From positions 1-10,740 of the forward strand of contig VRUF01000082.1 in NCBI GenBank assembly GCA_019456245.1: a stretch of DNA of 10,740 nt. Reading direction: 5' to 3'. Positions 1 to 7,423 of the stretch are shown in pieces (the first letter of the stretch is position 1; the number at the start of each line of letters is the position of its first letter). Made by a program: the position numbers and the translations under genes. Origin of the DNA: Planctomycetota bacterium (GTDB taxonomy: Bacteria; Planctomycetota; Phycisphaerae; Sedimentisphaerales; Anaerohalosphaeraceae). A model generated the notes under the pieces. The model was not told where the DNA came from. It did no database searches and was given only the letters and a program-made list of their open reading frames with translations.

Positions 1-346
1 ATTTCTACACCCATCCAAACGCCCATTACCGCCCAGACACCCTAAAAAAAGAGTTTTCTCATTTGCACACAAAGCCAAACCGCTGTATCATCTACCTCGA
101 ATTAGCACTAGTACTGCGCTCCCTGATAAAATTCAGGATCAGCTTGCTGCAATCAGCCATTTGCTGCGTTGGTCTGCATCGGCAATGCTACAACATTGCC
201 TGCTTGGCCGGCCCTTGCATCCGACTAATTGAGTTGGCGCTGAATCCAGAATTTTACATAGGACAAAGCACTAGACTCCATCGCCCAAATTGCCGATGTT
301 AACAAAGATAGCCGCGAACCATTTTTCGACGAGAAAAGAACACAAA
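1..346. other. Region upstream of lon without a confident gene
   Basis: I see no defensible gene here. Short open frames exist on the + strand, but their translations are Cys/Leu-rich, low in charged residues and resemble no family I know. In frame 1 the first 42 bases read as the end of a peptide (…TPITAQTP) with a stop at 43-45; this could be the tail of a gene starting before the window, but nothing confirms it. The stretch contains a 7-bp perfect inverted repeat at 181-200 and probably the lon promoter. TTGGCG at 234-239 and TACATA at 255-260 are a weak candidate pair with only 15 bp between them. No tRNA, CIRCE element or riboswitch was recognised. Confidence 0.5.
181..200. repeat. Perfect 7-bp inverted repeat upstream of lon
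   Basis: GGCAATG (181-187) and CATTGCC (194-200) are exact reverse complements around a 6-nt loop. No T-run follows on either strand, so it is not a classical terminator. It lies about 150 bp upstream of the lon start and could be an operator or a structured leader, or chance. A GGCCGGCC palindrome sits a few bases further on, around 206-213. Confidence 0.4.
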
Positions 347-2734
347 ATGAGACTAGCAGACATTGTAGACTTCGACAATTACATTAACCCTGACGTCGAA
401 GCCCCCTATCCTGGTGACGAAGACCTCGAGTTGCCCGCAGAAATCGGCATACTCCCAATAAGAAACGCCGTCGCTTTTCCTGGAACCGTCATGCCCCTGG
501 CCATTGGACGCGACCGCAGCAAACTCCTAATCGAAGACGCCGTCCCGCACGAAACCATCTTCGGTCTTGTCGCACAAAAAAAAGCCTCCATTTCCGTACC
601 CGGCCCCAATGACCTCTACAGCGTAGGGACTGCTGCAACCGTCCTGAAGGTCATCCGCATGCCACAGGGTTCGTACAACATCATCGTCCACGGAGTATCA
701 AAGTTCAAGATCCTCAAGTACACTGCCACAAAACCATATCTGCGGGCAAAAATAAAGCTCCTGACAACCAAAATCCCATCCACCAAAAAGCTCAGAGCGA
801 CCATCGTAAGCGTAAAGAACGCTGCCTCACGGGTAGTCGCCCTCAGTCCCAACGTTCCCGACGAAGCCGCAATTCTATTGGACAACATAAATGACCCCAC
901 GGCACTCGCCGACTTTCTCGCCGCCACTCTAAACATTTCCGTCCGGCACAAACAGGAAATCCTCGCCGAGGTCAACATCACAAAACGCCTTGAAATGGTC
1001 TCTGTCGCATTAGCCGACCAACTTGAAGTCCTTGAGCTAAGCCACAAAATCCAGGGCCAGGTACGCGACTCCATCGACAAAAGCCAACGTGAATACTACC
1101 TCCAGGAAGAACTCAAAGCCATACAGGAAGAACTCGGCCAGACCGATCGACGCACCGAAGAACTCGAAGAACTTAAGGCACAAATCATAGACACAAAAAT
1201 GCCCGCTCCCGTGGAAGAGGATACACTGCGAGAACTTGACCGCATGAGTAAAATCCCCATCGCCTCTCCCGACTACGGCGTCTCCAGAACATACATCGAC
1301 TGGATATGCGACCTCCCATGGTCGATCCAGACCGAAGACCGCCTCGACATCGCAAAAGCGGAACGCACACTCAACCGTGACCACTACGGCCTGCAAAAGA
1401 TCAAAAGGCGAATACTCGAATTTCTCGCGGTAAGAAAGCTTAATCCCTCCGGCAAGAGCCCGATACTTTGCTTCGTAGGCCCTCCCGGCGTAGGCAAGAC
1501 CAGCCTCGGCCAGTCCATCGCACGCGCCATGGGTCGAAAGTTCATCCGCATTTCGCTCGGCGGCATTCGCGACGAAGCTGACATTCGCGGCCATCGCAGA
1601 ACATACATCGGCGCCCTGCCCGGACGAATTCTCCAGGAACTGCGAAAGTGCAAATCCAGAAACCCCGTCTTCATGCTCGACGAACTCGACAAGATCGGAC
1701 AGGACTTCCGCGGCGACCCCGCATCGGCACTGCTGGAAGTCCTCGACCCCGAACAGAACAACACCTTCACGGACCACTACATTGACCAGCCGTTCGATCT
1801 CTCACGCGTCATGTTCATCGGAACCGCAAACTACACCGAACCTATCCCACCTGCCCTGATGGATCGCATGGAAATAATCGAACTGCCCGGCTACACACAG
1901 ATCGAAAAACTGCGCATCGCAAAAAAATACCTCATCCCGCGCCAGCTAAAAGAACACGGCCTCACAAAAACCCAACTGACCATAAAAGACGATGCGGTCT
2001 CAACCATAGCCCAGTCATACACACGAGAAGCCGGTGTAAGAAACCTCGAGCGAACCATCGCCGCCATCTGCCGATACGTAGGAACGCGCATCGTGAAAAA
2101 AGAATCCAAAAAAGCAACCGTAGGCAAGGCCCAGCTCCCCAATATCCTCGGCCCTCATAAATTCGAATCGGAACTGGCACTTAGAACCGCCATGCCAGGC
2201 GTCGCAACCGGACTTGCCTACACACCATACGGCGGTGAAATACTCTTCATAGAAACCGCACAAATCCCCGGAAAGGGAAAACTGACAATCACCGGCCAAC
2301 TTGGTGACGTGATGAAAGAATCCGCCCAGACCGCCTTCTCCGTGGTAAAATCGGAAAGCAAAAGACTCAAACTCGACCCCGACCTATTCGCAAAATACGA
2401 CTACCACATACACGTCCCCGCCGGTGCAGTCCCAAAAGACGGACCATCCGCAGGCTGTGCGATATACACGTCACTGGTTTCACTACTGACACACACACCC
2501 CTCCAGCCGGAAATAGCAATGACTGGCGAGATAACCCTCAAAGGACTGGTCCTCCCAATAGGCGGCCTGAAAGAAAAGATCATCGCCGCAAAACAAGCCG
2601 GAATTAAAACCGTCATCCTCCCGCACAGAAACAAGAAAGACATAGATGACCTGCCAAAAGAAGCAAAATCAAAAATAAAATTCACCTTCGTAAAAAACGC
2701 AAACGAAATAATAAAAATCGCACTAAAAAAATAG
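347..2734 (+). CDS. lon: ATP-dependent Lon protease (LonA type)
   Basis: Cytoplasmic AAA+ serine protease that unfolds and degrades misfolded and regulatory proteins as a homohexamer. Numbering from ATG 347 (795 aa, the usual LonA length): the N-terminal substrate-binding domain begins near residue 33 (GILPIRNAVAFPGTVMPL) and runs to about 230, followed by a charged helical linker. The AAA+ module has Walker A GPPGVGKT at about 378-385 and Walker B VFMLDELD at about 441-448. The C-terminal protease domain has the catalytic Ser in KDGPSAG (about 701) and the Lys in GGLKEK (about 744), 43 residues apart as in E. coli Lon (S679/K722). The frame is open further upstream, with TTG at 290 and ATG at 296, but ATG 347 follows a weak GAGAAAAG and gives the family-like N-terminus MRLADIVDF. 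It is convergent with the sigma/partner block. Third codon positions are strongly C-biased. Function is essentially certain; the start is less so. Confidence 0.97.
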   Translation: MRLADIVDFDNYINPDVEAPYPGDEDLELPAEIGILPIRNAVAFPGTVMPLAIGRDRSKLLIEDAVPHETIFGLVAQKKASISVPGPNDLYSVGTAATVLKVIRMPQGSYNIIVHGVSKFKILKYTATKPYLRAKIKLLTTKIPSTKKLRATIVSVKNAASRVVALSPNVPDEAAILLDNINDPTALADFLAATLNISVRHKQEILAEVNITKRLEMVSVALADQLEVLELSHKIQGQVRDSIDKSQREYYLQEELKAIQEELGQTDRRTEELEELKAQIIDTKMPAPVEEDTLRELDRMSKIPIASPDYGVSRTYIDWICDLPWSIQTEDRLDIAKAERTLNRDHYGLQKIKRRILEFLAVRKLNPSGKSPILCFVGPPGVGKTSLGQSIARAMGRKFIRISLGGIRDEADIRGHRRTYIGALPGRILQELRKCKSRNPVFMLDELDKIGQDFRGDPASALLEVLDPEQNNTFTDHYIDQPFDLSRVMFIGTANYTEPIPPALMDRMEIIELPGYTQIEKLRIAKKYLIPRQLKEHGLTKTQLTIKDDAVSTIAQSYTREAGVRNLERTIAAICRYVGTRIVKKESKKATVGKAQLPNILGPHKFESELALRTAMPGVATGLAYTPYGGEILFIETAQIPGKGKLTITGQLGDVMKESAQTAFSVVKSESKRLKLDPDLFAKYDYHIHVPAGAVPKDGPSAGCAIYTSLVSLLTHTPLQPEIAMTGEITLKGLVLPIGGLKEKIIAAKQAGIKTVILPHRNKKDIDDLPKEAKSKIKFTFVKNANEIIKIALKK

Positions 2735-2772
2735 ATAGACAGCAAAAGGGGCAACTTTATTTCTCCCGGGTC

Positions 2773-2792
2773 ATTCCCGCGAAGGCGGGAAT
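2773..2792. repeat. dRS3/REP-like 20-bp inverted repeat
   Basis: ATTCCCGC-GAAG-GCGGGAAT is a perfect 8-bp stem with a 4-nt loop, in the context GTCATTCCCGCGAAGGCGGG…CCA. It fits the pattern ATTCCC-N8-GGGAAT described as the Neisseria dRS3 repeat, and similar dispersed palindromes occur in many bacterial genomes. Read on the minus strand it gives the familiar spurious peptide MDSRLRGND. It sits in the 87-bp gap between the convergent ends of lon and partner 1. It may limit readthrough as a hairpin, but no T-run follows directly on either strand. Confidence 0.75.
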
Positions 2793-2821
2793 CCATATTC
2801 GTACTGAGCGGGTTCGGTTTT

Positions 2822-4660
2822 TTAATTGCCCAGAGATATCGTATAAATTCTATTGAATCTCAATGGTTCGTTCTCTGAATCGTTTGTATGTACTGTAACA
2901 GTAGATGGGTACCATAGGCCATCCACATTTTGATACTTGGTCACTTCATTAACCCAAAAAGTTCCGTCAGCCCAGGCAATGATCCGCTTTTGACAAACAT
3001 ATCCTTTTTCCGGATTCAGATAACTTGTGATTCTATCTTCAGAGCCTGTTGGATCAGTAACTTGAAAATATTCAACACCGACAAGACCATTCTCTTTAGA
3101 ATAGTCATCTTCTATGATGGTTCCGGTTCTTCGCAACCATGGCCAGCCTAACTTTTCAAGCATTTTCTTGCTGCGATCCGGTTTTATTGTCGAGACACTT
3201 ACGGCAATTTGTTTTTCAGTTGCTTTGTTGCGATAATTCTCATACTTCTCCCATACCCCAATAAAATCCATATCGATTCTGTTAATAACTTCGGCATCAC
3301 GAGGAACACCGACATCATATATGCTTTGCGGGCCAGGATTCGGAAAATCAAATGCCATTTCAATTTTATCTAAACGAATATCTCTGAGATTCTTAGGGTC
3401 AGGACCTGTTCCACAAGAAGCCCATATTGTATAACCGATCAACAATTTTGTTTCAGGATCAATATATAAAGTCAATCGGGGTTCCGTTTCTGAGCCTTCT
3501 TTTTTGCCGTATGCCTGAATCTGCACTTTACGATCTCTATAAACACCCTGGCTTATAGTTGCCTTTTCACCTAAATTTTCTATCCCCAGTTGCAAGCGAT
3601 TTAAAAAATATTGAGGTCTGTTTAACGCATCTTCTACCGCCTTAGGATCATTTAGCGACAGCCCGCTTCGAAGATTTGTTGTATATTCAATGCTAATGGT
3701 ATTTTTTTCTGGCTTGTAGATATAGGTTTTGCGTTCATTAATATCAGTATAAGTCACTTCGCCATTATATTTATCTATCTCAATATCACCCTCAAGACAC
3801 ACCCACCATTCTGAAATATTATCACCATTATCAAGATAGCGGTAGATCCAACTTTCCTGCTTCATAGCCTCAATCATCTCGGCAAAAGCAATACTCGCAC
3901 CGTCCGGCTGAATATTGAAAATATCAATGCCAAAAAATATTGCCGCGACAACAATAACCGCCACAGCAAACTTTATCATTTTACTTTTCAAAATTATTCT
4001 CCATATATCAGGCCCAGCAATGCCCGGCTTTGATGGTTTTTGTTTTACCTCCACAAGTTCATCGAGCGGAGTCTTTAGCCCGTCGCGTAATACAAATATC
4101 ACAAGTGACAGGCATGGAAGGGCACAATAGATAATGTAAAGCACCGGATCTGATGAGTATACCCATCGCCCGCAAAGCAGGTAGAAAACACCCGCACCGC
4201 CTAATGACATGGCCAGCCAGAGGCCCGCGGCGATCATTATAATGCGCAGCCAGAAGATATGACGCTTTCCATCCTTTTTGCCAATTAGGAGTAAACCTTT
4301 GTGTCTGCCATGAATGAGATAATGAAGCTTCTGGATCTTTCTGCCACTTTCCCTAAGCTTTCTGTTATGTTCAGGCATATACCTGAACATTACAATCAAT
4401 GTTGCTACCATTATAACAAGGCAGCCAACAACAAATGGGACACGCAATGCTTCGAAGATTTTCTCGTAAAGACACAGTCCAAGCATGGCCAATACAAATA
4501 TCCACAGCGTAGTGTTTGTACGCCAGGCAAGTCGGTTCATGTGTTTTTGTTCGCTGTCCAACATTTTTTTGAAAGCTGCGCGTTCAGATTCTGAAATACC
4601 AGCCGGGTCTATTCCGTCTGCTTTTAACAGCCCTTCAAATAATTTTTTATCATTATCCAT
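2822..4660 (-). CDS. Multi-pass membrane protein, putative anti-sigma partner of sigma1
   Basis: Likely membrane-bound regulator of the overlapping ECF sigma factor; inferred from gene order and topology, not from a named domain. ATG 4660 is chosen because GGAGAGG precedes it by 4 nt and it overlaps the sigma1 stop by 8 nt (ATGGATAA). An in-frame start at 4783 would lie deep inside sigma1. The 612-aa product has four hydrophobic segments (about 50-69, 74-94, 136-160, 171-192), then the motif PDIWRIILKSKM at 217-228 and a fifth segment at about 228-248. Five segments with the N-terminus inside would put residues ~250-612 outside the cytoplasm. That part starts SIAFAEMIEAM, is beta-rich in appearance, and includes phrases such as LYIDPETKLLIGY that recall LolA/RseB-like domains. 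Ordinary sigma-adjacent partners usually have one membrane span, so the four extra ones are odd. No HxxxCxxC zinc anti-sigma motif is visible. No clear terminator follows the gene. Confidence 0.85.
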   Translation of the reverse strand: MDNDKKLFEGLLKADGIDPAGISESERAAFKKMLDSEQKHMNRLAWRTNTTLWIFVLAMLGLCLYEKIFEALRVPFVVGCLVIMVATLIVMFRYMPEHNRKLRESGRKIQKLHYLIHGRHKGLLLIGKKDGKRHIFWLRIIMIAAGLWLAMSLGGAGVFYLLCGRWVYSSDPVLYIIYCALPCLSLVIFVLRDGLKTPLDELVEVKQKPSKPGIAGPDIWRIILKSKMIKFAVAVIVVAAIFFGIDIFNIQPDGASIAFAEMIEAMKQESWIYRYLDNGDNISEWWVCLEGDIEIDKYNGEVTYTDINERKTYIYKPEKNTISIEYTTNLRSGLSLNDPKAVEDALNRPQYFLNRLQLGIENLGEKATISQGVYRDRKVQIQAYGKKEGSETEPRLTLYIDPETKLLIGYTIWASCGTGPDPKNLRDIRLDKIEMAFDFPNPGPQSIYDVGVPRDAEVINRIDMDFIGVWEKYENYRNKATEKQIAVSVSTIKPDRSKKMLEKLGWPWLRRTGTIIEDDYSKENGLVGVEYFQVTDPTGSEDRITSYLNPEKGYVCQKRIIAWADGTFWVNEVTKYQNVDGLWYPSTVTVHTNDSENEPLRFNRIYTISLGN

Positions 4661-5192
4661 TTTGCCTCTCCATTTCTTTTCGAAGAGATTGCTTTGCGTA
4701 ATGTATTCGTGATCTAACGGTCCCAATCTCACAGCCGACAACATCGGCGATAGATTGGTAAGACATCTGCTCGATAAATCCAAGCGTCAACACTTCTCGA
4801 TGATACGGTTTTAATTCTTCCAGTGCCCGGTGCAAATTCTCAGCATCGTTTGCATCGAATACCGGCTCGTCATTGCCTGATACGGGAATATCATCATCTT
4901 CCGGCAGCCTAACAAACCTCTCTTTGCGTCTGAATCCATCATAAACCTTATTTCTGGCGATACGGTACAGCCAGACATTAAAGGATCGCACATCTTTAAG
5001 CTTACGTATTTTCTTAAAAACGCTCAGCCAGATATCCTGCAGAATATCATCGACATTGACATCGCCGCTATCCAGACGGCGAACATAATATTTCAGCCGC
5101 GGCTGATATATCTCAAACAACTCCTCAAAAGCCGCCCTGTCGCCATCGGCACACCGACGCACAATTTCACCAAGCTGTTTACCAAATTCCAT
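4653..5192 (-). CDS. ECF-family RNA polymerase sigma factor (sigma1)
   Basis: Alternative sigma-70 factor with regions 2 and 4 only, expected to direct RNA polymerase to a small regulon in response to an envelope signal. The 179-aa product has region 2 at about 20-90, with VDDILQDIWLSVFKK followed by the region 2.3/2.4-like FNVWLYRIARNKVYDGFRR. Region 4 is at about 119-174, with the helix-turn-helix MSYQSIADVVGCEIGTVRSR and following basic helix. The linker is acidic (LPEDDDIPVSGNDEP). There is no C-terminal extension. ATG 5192 is preceded by AAGG with about 7 nt spacing. The gene overlaps its membrane partner by 8 nt, so the two should be translationally coupled. A 14-bp palindrome lies 28 bp upstream of the start and a promoter-like element further up. 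The exact ECF group cannot be assigned by eye. Confidence 0.95.
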   Translation of the reverse strand: MEFGKQLGEIVRRCADGDRAAFEELFEIYQPRLKYYVRRLDSGDVNVDDILQDIWLSVFKKIRKLKDVRSFNVWLYRIARNKVYDGFRRKERFVRLPEDDDIPVSGNDEPVFDANDAENLHRALEELKPYHREVLTLGFIEQMSYQSIADVVGCEIGTVRSRIHYAKQSLRKEMERQNG

Positions 5193-5220
5193 AAATAACC
5201 TTAAAAACTTTCCCGTATCA

Positions 5221-5234
5221 CACCCTTAAGGGTG
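5221..5234. promoter_or_regulatory. Perfect 14-bp palindrome in the sigma1 leader
   Basis: CACCCTTAAGGGTG is its own reverse complement. It lies 28 bp upstream of the sigma1 start codon, between the proposed promoter and the Shine-Dalgarno sequence. A dyad of this size in a leader is compatible with an operator for a dimeric regulator; as RNA it could form only a 5-bp stem with a TTAA loop. No matching copy was seen in the leaders of sigma2 or sigma3. Confidence 0.4.
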
Positions 5235-5374
5235 GTAAGATCTCGCGTTTAAAGCTGTATACATTATTGCAAATGCACTTATCCACGCATCAACACGATT
5301 TTTAAATTACAATCGCATCGCTAGATAAAGACGCAACCGGACCGCATTAGTTCAAATAAATTCCAACTTTCAAA

Positions 5375-5405
5375 ATTTTAACGGATTTAAGCCCAAAAAC
5401 CACAA
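5375..5405 (-). promoter_or_regulatory. Candidate promoter of the sigma1 cassette
   Basis: Read on the minus strand, a TTGTGG -35-like hexamer (5405-5400) abuts the T-run of the preceding terminator, and TAAAAT (5380-5375; 5 of 6 matches to TATAAT) follows after 19 bp, slightly long. The same TTG…TAAAAT arrangement occurs upstream of sigma2 and sigma3. The leader would be about 175 nt. Weak on its own; the repetition gives it its value. Confidence 0.3.
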
Positions 5406-5435
5406 AAAAAGGCCGGACTAACAAGCCCGGCCTTT
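5404..5435 (-). terminator. Rho-independent terminator after partner 2
   Basis: The 9-bp stem AAAGGCCGG / CCGGCCTTT (5408-5416 with 5427-5435) has a 10-nt loop. Read on the minus strand it is followed by a run of Ts at 5410-5404. It begins about 28 bp after the stop codon of the 5464-6675 gene and should separate cassette 2 from cassette 1. Confidence 0.9.
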
Positions 5436-5463
5436 AATCTATCTAATTGAGTTATTATAAAAT

Positions 5464-6675
5464 TCAATCTGTCTCAGGTCTAAGCCAACAACCCATTTCA
5501 ATTACATACACACCTTCTCGTTCAGTGGATTTTAGCATCGGGCTATACTTAATATTGCGATATTTACCATCCGGCCAATTGTCAAGTTCTCCATTTTCAG
5601 AGCCTACACCACCTTGTCTCGCTTCATTCAGCCACAATACGAGTAAATCATTTGTTCCGCTCTGGTAACCTTCGTCCGTTATAAAATACACATCCAGCTT
5701 AAATATTGGGCCGCCTTTCTTTTTATATTGTTTGCGGAAACTGCGCGGCAACATTCTACGGTAATTCGAAGGTAACTGCTCAATTGGACCGTCATGCTTG
5801 CCATGTAGGCGTACTACAGCCTGTTTTAATCCCGGTGTGCCCTCAATATCAATAATCGCTTCTTCGCCATCCAGTACAACTTCACCTCGAACATTAGGCA
5901 TTTCTACAAGCGGCGACTCAAAAAATTCTATCGCTTTCACAGGAGCCTCATAATCAAACACGATTAAGTCGTAATCGCCATCTTTATGATAGACTTTCAT
6001 CTGTAGCGGCAAGAGAGAGTTGTTGCCCACCGTGATAAAAATGCTTTCTAAGAAATCACCATCTATAGGCGGATCAAACTCATATATGAGAAAATCCACG
6101 CCGACATTAGCAGGCACCTGTTCATTGAACGACTCATTATCATGTGACAATAGACCTAAAGTGAAAACTTCAAAAAAAGTCTGTCCGCCAGCAAAATATG
6201 ATGGCCCCTTACCAACCCTTCTGTTGTTCTCATCAAATTCCTGCAAAATTTGCCCGTCATCATAAGACATCCCTCCTTCCTTTCCACGCATTACCATTCT
6301 CCCATGGTCATACCACGCCTCAAAATCATTTTTAAGAATATTATCGCGACACTTAAAATAGTAGACATGCACATAATCAGCTTGGGCAATATGATCAGTT
6401 ACCTCAGCCCAGGCAACGTTTGCACCATCTATAGACCCGCCAAATTGATTTATTCCCACTAGAGCCGCAACAATAATTATTGCCGCAACAGCCAACTTTT
6501 GTATTTTACTTTTCATAATTATACTCCATATATTCTGCTGGGAGGCGTTTATATCGGCACCCTCAGCATGATCCATTTGGTCGAGCAAGCCGTCTAATAC
6601 TGCCTTGCTAACCTTAGGATTTGTTTTGATCTTCGTATTTTTAATCAGTTTTTTTATTGTTTCTGTCGATCTCAT
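5464..6675 (-). CDS. Single-pass membrane protein, putative anti-sigma partner of sigma2
   Basis: Likely membrane regulator of the overlapping sigma2, by the same positional logic as its two paralogues. ATG 6675 overlaps the sigma2 TGA in an ATGA junction, with GAGGTG 5 nt upstream. The 403-aa product has a basic cytoplasmic N-terminus (about 1-47), the juxtamembrane motif NIWSIIMKSKIQKLA at 48-62, one membrane span at about 59-76, and GINQFGGSIDGANVAWAEV at 74-92 as it leaves the membrane. The remaining ~310 residues should be extracytoplasmic. An early part (WYDHGRMVMRGKEG, YDDGQILQEFDENN) vaguely recalls LolA-like domains. The C-terminal part (about 280-403), with a basic stretch RRMLPRSFRKQYKKK, is not one I recognise; it might bind a ligand or carbohydrate, but nothing proves this. 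No zinc anti-sigma motif. A strong terminator follows. Confidence 0.85.
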   Translation of the reverse strand: MRSTETIKKLIKNTKIKTNPKVSKAVLDGLLDQMDHAEGADINASQQNIWSIIMKSKIQKLAVAAIIIVAALVGINQFGGSIDGANVAWAEVTDHIAQADYVHVYYFKCRDNILKNDFEAWYDHGRMVMRGKEGGMSYDDGQILQEFDENNRRVGKGPSYFAGGQTFFEVFTLGLLSHDNESFNEQVPANVGVDFLIYEFDPPIDGDFLESIFITVGNNSLLPLQMKVYHKDGDYDLIVFDYEAPVKAIEFFESPLVEMPNVRGEVVLDGEEAIIDIEGTPGLKQAVVRLHGKHDGPIEQLPSNYRRMLPRSFRKQYKKKGGPIFKLDVYFITDEGYQSGTNDLLVLWLNEARQGGVGSENGELDNWPDGKYRNIKYSPMLKSTEREGVYVIEMGCWLRPETD

Positions 6676-7217
6676 TTTGTCACCTCTTCATTCAATAACG
6701 ACCGCAGTTTATTAAATCCATAACGATATCTACTCAAAACGGTTTTAACTGAGGTTTCCTGCAATTTGGCAATCTCTTTAAACTTCATTGCCCCTTGTAT
6801 GTGCAAAACGACGGCTTCTCTTTGTTCATATGGAAGATGGGCCATAGCATCGCAAATCTGCTGAAACTGTTCGTCATAGATGATCCACTCGTCGGGCCGT
6901 CTCAATCTTGAAACAACCGGTTCAACCTCATCAAGGCTGACCGTTCCCTGCCGTAACTTCGTTCTGTTAATGTTACGAGCTTTGTTCGCAACACATGTAG
7001 TAAGATATCCTCTAAGGCTTCCGGTAAGCGTGAAATTACTTGAAGCACTGACAAAGGCGGCAAATACGTCATGCACCGCATCTTCGGCCTGGCTTTTTTC
7101 TTTCAAAAGCCCAGCCGCAATCCTGAGCAGATCATCTCTGTACTTTTCATAGATCACACGCAGCGCATCCTTACTGCCGCGTCTTAACTTCCAAACAAGT
7201 AGCTTATCTTCCAGCAA
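6672..7217 (-). CDS. ECF-family RNA polymerase sigma factor (sigma2)
   Basis: Two-region alternative sigma factor. The 181-aa product has region 2 at about 19-88, with AEDAVHDVFAAFV and the DNA-melting/-10 segment SLRGYLTTCVANKARNINR. Region 4 is at about 115-176, with LPYEQREAVVLH and the helix-turn-helix KFKEIAKLQETSVKTVLSRY. Translation appears to begin at a TTG (7217-7215): GAGG lies exactly 7 nt upstream, and no ATG gives a complete region 2 at a suitable place. It overlaps partner 2 by 4 nt. Its sequence is clearly different from sigma1 and sigma3, so it is not a recent tandem copy. Upstream are a candidate promoter and an imperfect 12-bp palindrome at 7242-7253. Confidence 0.95.
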   Translation of the reverse strand: MLEDKLLVWKLRRGSKDALRVIYEKYRDDLLRIAAGLLKEKSQAEDAVHDVFAAFVSASSNFTLTGSLRGYLTTCVANKARNINRTKLRQGTVSLDEVEPVVSRLRRPDEWIIYDEQFQQICDAMAHLPYEQREAVVLHIQGAMKFKEIAKLQETSVKTVLSRYRYGFNKLRSLLNEEVTK

Positions 7218-7224
7218 ATCAAAA

Positions 7225-7228
7225 CCTC
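7225..7228 (-). promoter_or_regulatory. Ribosome binding site fixing the TTG start of sigma2
   Basis: On the minus strand GAGG is followed after 7 nt by TTG, the only start codon with proper spacing. The GAGG is embedded in ATGAGGTTTTGA, a three-codon mini-ORF (Met-Arg-Phe-stop) that ends 3 nt before the sigma2 start codon. The mini-ORF could affect sigma2 translation but is more likely chance. Confidence 0.6.
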
Positions 7229-7320
7229 ATAAAACCAAATAACGATCGACCGTCACTTATACAACACCAAACCCGCCAATTTTACTTTAAGAAAAAACAT
7301 TTTTTTCTGACTTTCTTACG

Positions 7321-7349
7321 ATTTTACAGCATCGGCGCCCAAAAAACAA
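7321..7349 (-). promoter_or_regulatory. Candidate promoter of the sigma2 cassette
   Basis: On the minus strand, TTGTTT (7349-7344) at the end of the upstream terminator T-run and TAAAAT (7326-7321) are 17 bp apart. The -10-like hexamer is in the context CTGTAAAAT…TAAGAAA, closely resembling the sequence upstream of sigma3 (CTGTAAAAT…TAGAAAA). The leader would be about 100 nt. Confidence 0.35.
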
Positions 7350-7387
7350 AAAAAACCCGCTTTACCATCCGGTATAGCGGGGTTTTG
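7344..7387 (-). terminator. Rho-independent terminator after partner 3
   Basis: Minus-strand hairpin AACCCCGCTATACC-GGAT-GGTAAAGCGGGTT, with one T-T mismatch and one bulged C, followed by TTTTTTG. It starts about 37 bp after the stop of the 7424-8878 gene and separates cassette 3 from cassette 2. The stem sequence is very similar to the terminator at 9653-9690. Confidence 0.9.
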
Positions 7388-7423
7388 ATCATTATCTCAA
7401 ATATTTATATATGGATTATGTGT

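Noticed and set aside
43..63. Tiny GAG-AAAA-CTC hairpin followed by a T-run on the minus strand
   Set aside because: A 3-bp stem is too short for a terminator and there is no gene on that strand upstream of it.
102..125. Possible CIRCE heat-shock operator (TTAGCACT at 102-109)
   Set aside because: The second half, GAGTGCTAA, is absent at the required 9-nt spacing.
63..302. Open frame of 79 codons on the + strand before lon
   Set aside because: The apparent start is not convincing, there is no Shine-Dalgarno sequence, and the Cys/Leu-rich product resembles nothing known; it also runs into the lon upstream region.
1037..1777. Long minus-strand open frame (246 codons) inside lon
   Set aside because: It is antisense to a highly conserved protease gene. 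Strong C bias at lon third positions removes stop codons from the opposite strand, which explains its length.
2401..2796. Minus-strand open frame of 131 codons beginning MDSRLRGND
   Set aside because: The start comes from the dRS3-like palindrome and the rest is antisense to the 3' end of lon.
4661..4783. Longer version of partner 1 starting at 4783
   Set aside because: It would add 41 residues overlapping sigma1 in another frame, whereas ATG 4660 has GGAGAGG at good spacing and matches the overlap style of the other two cassettes.
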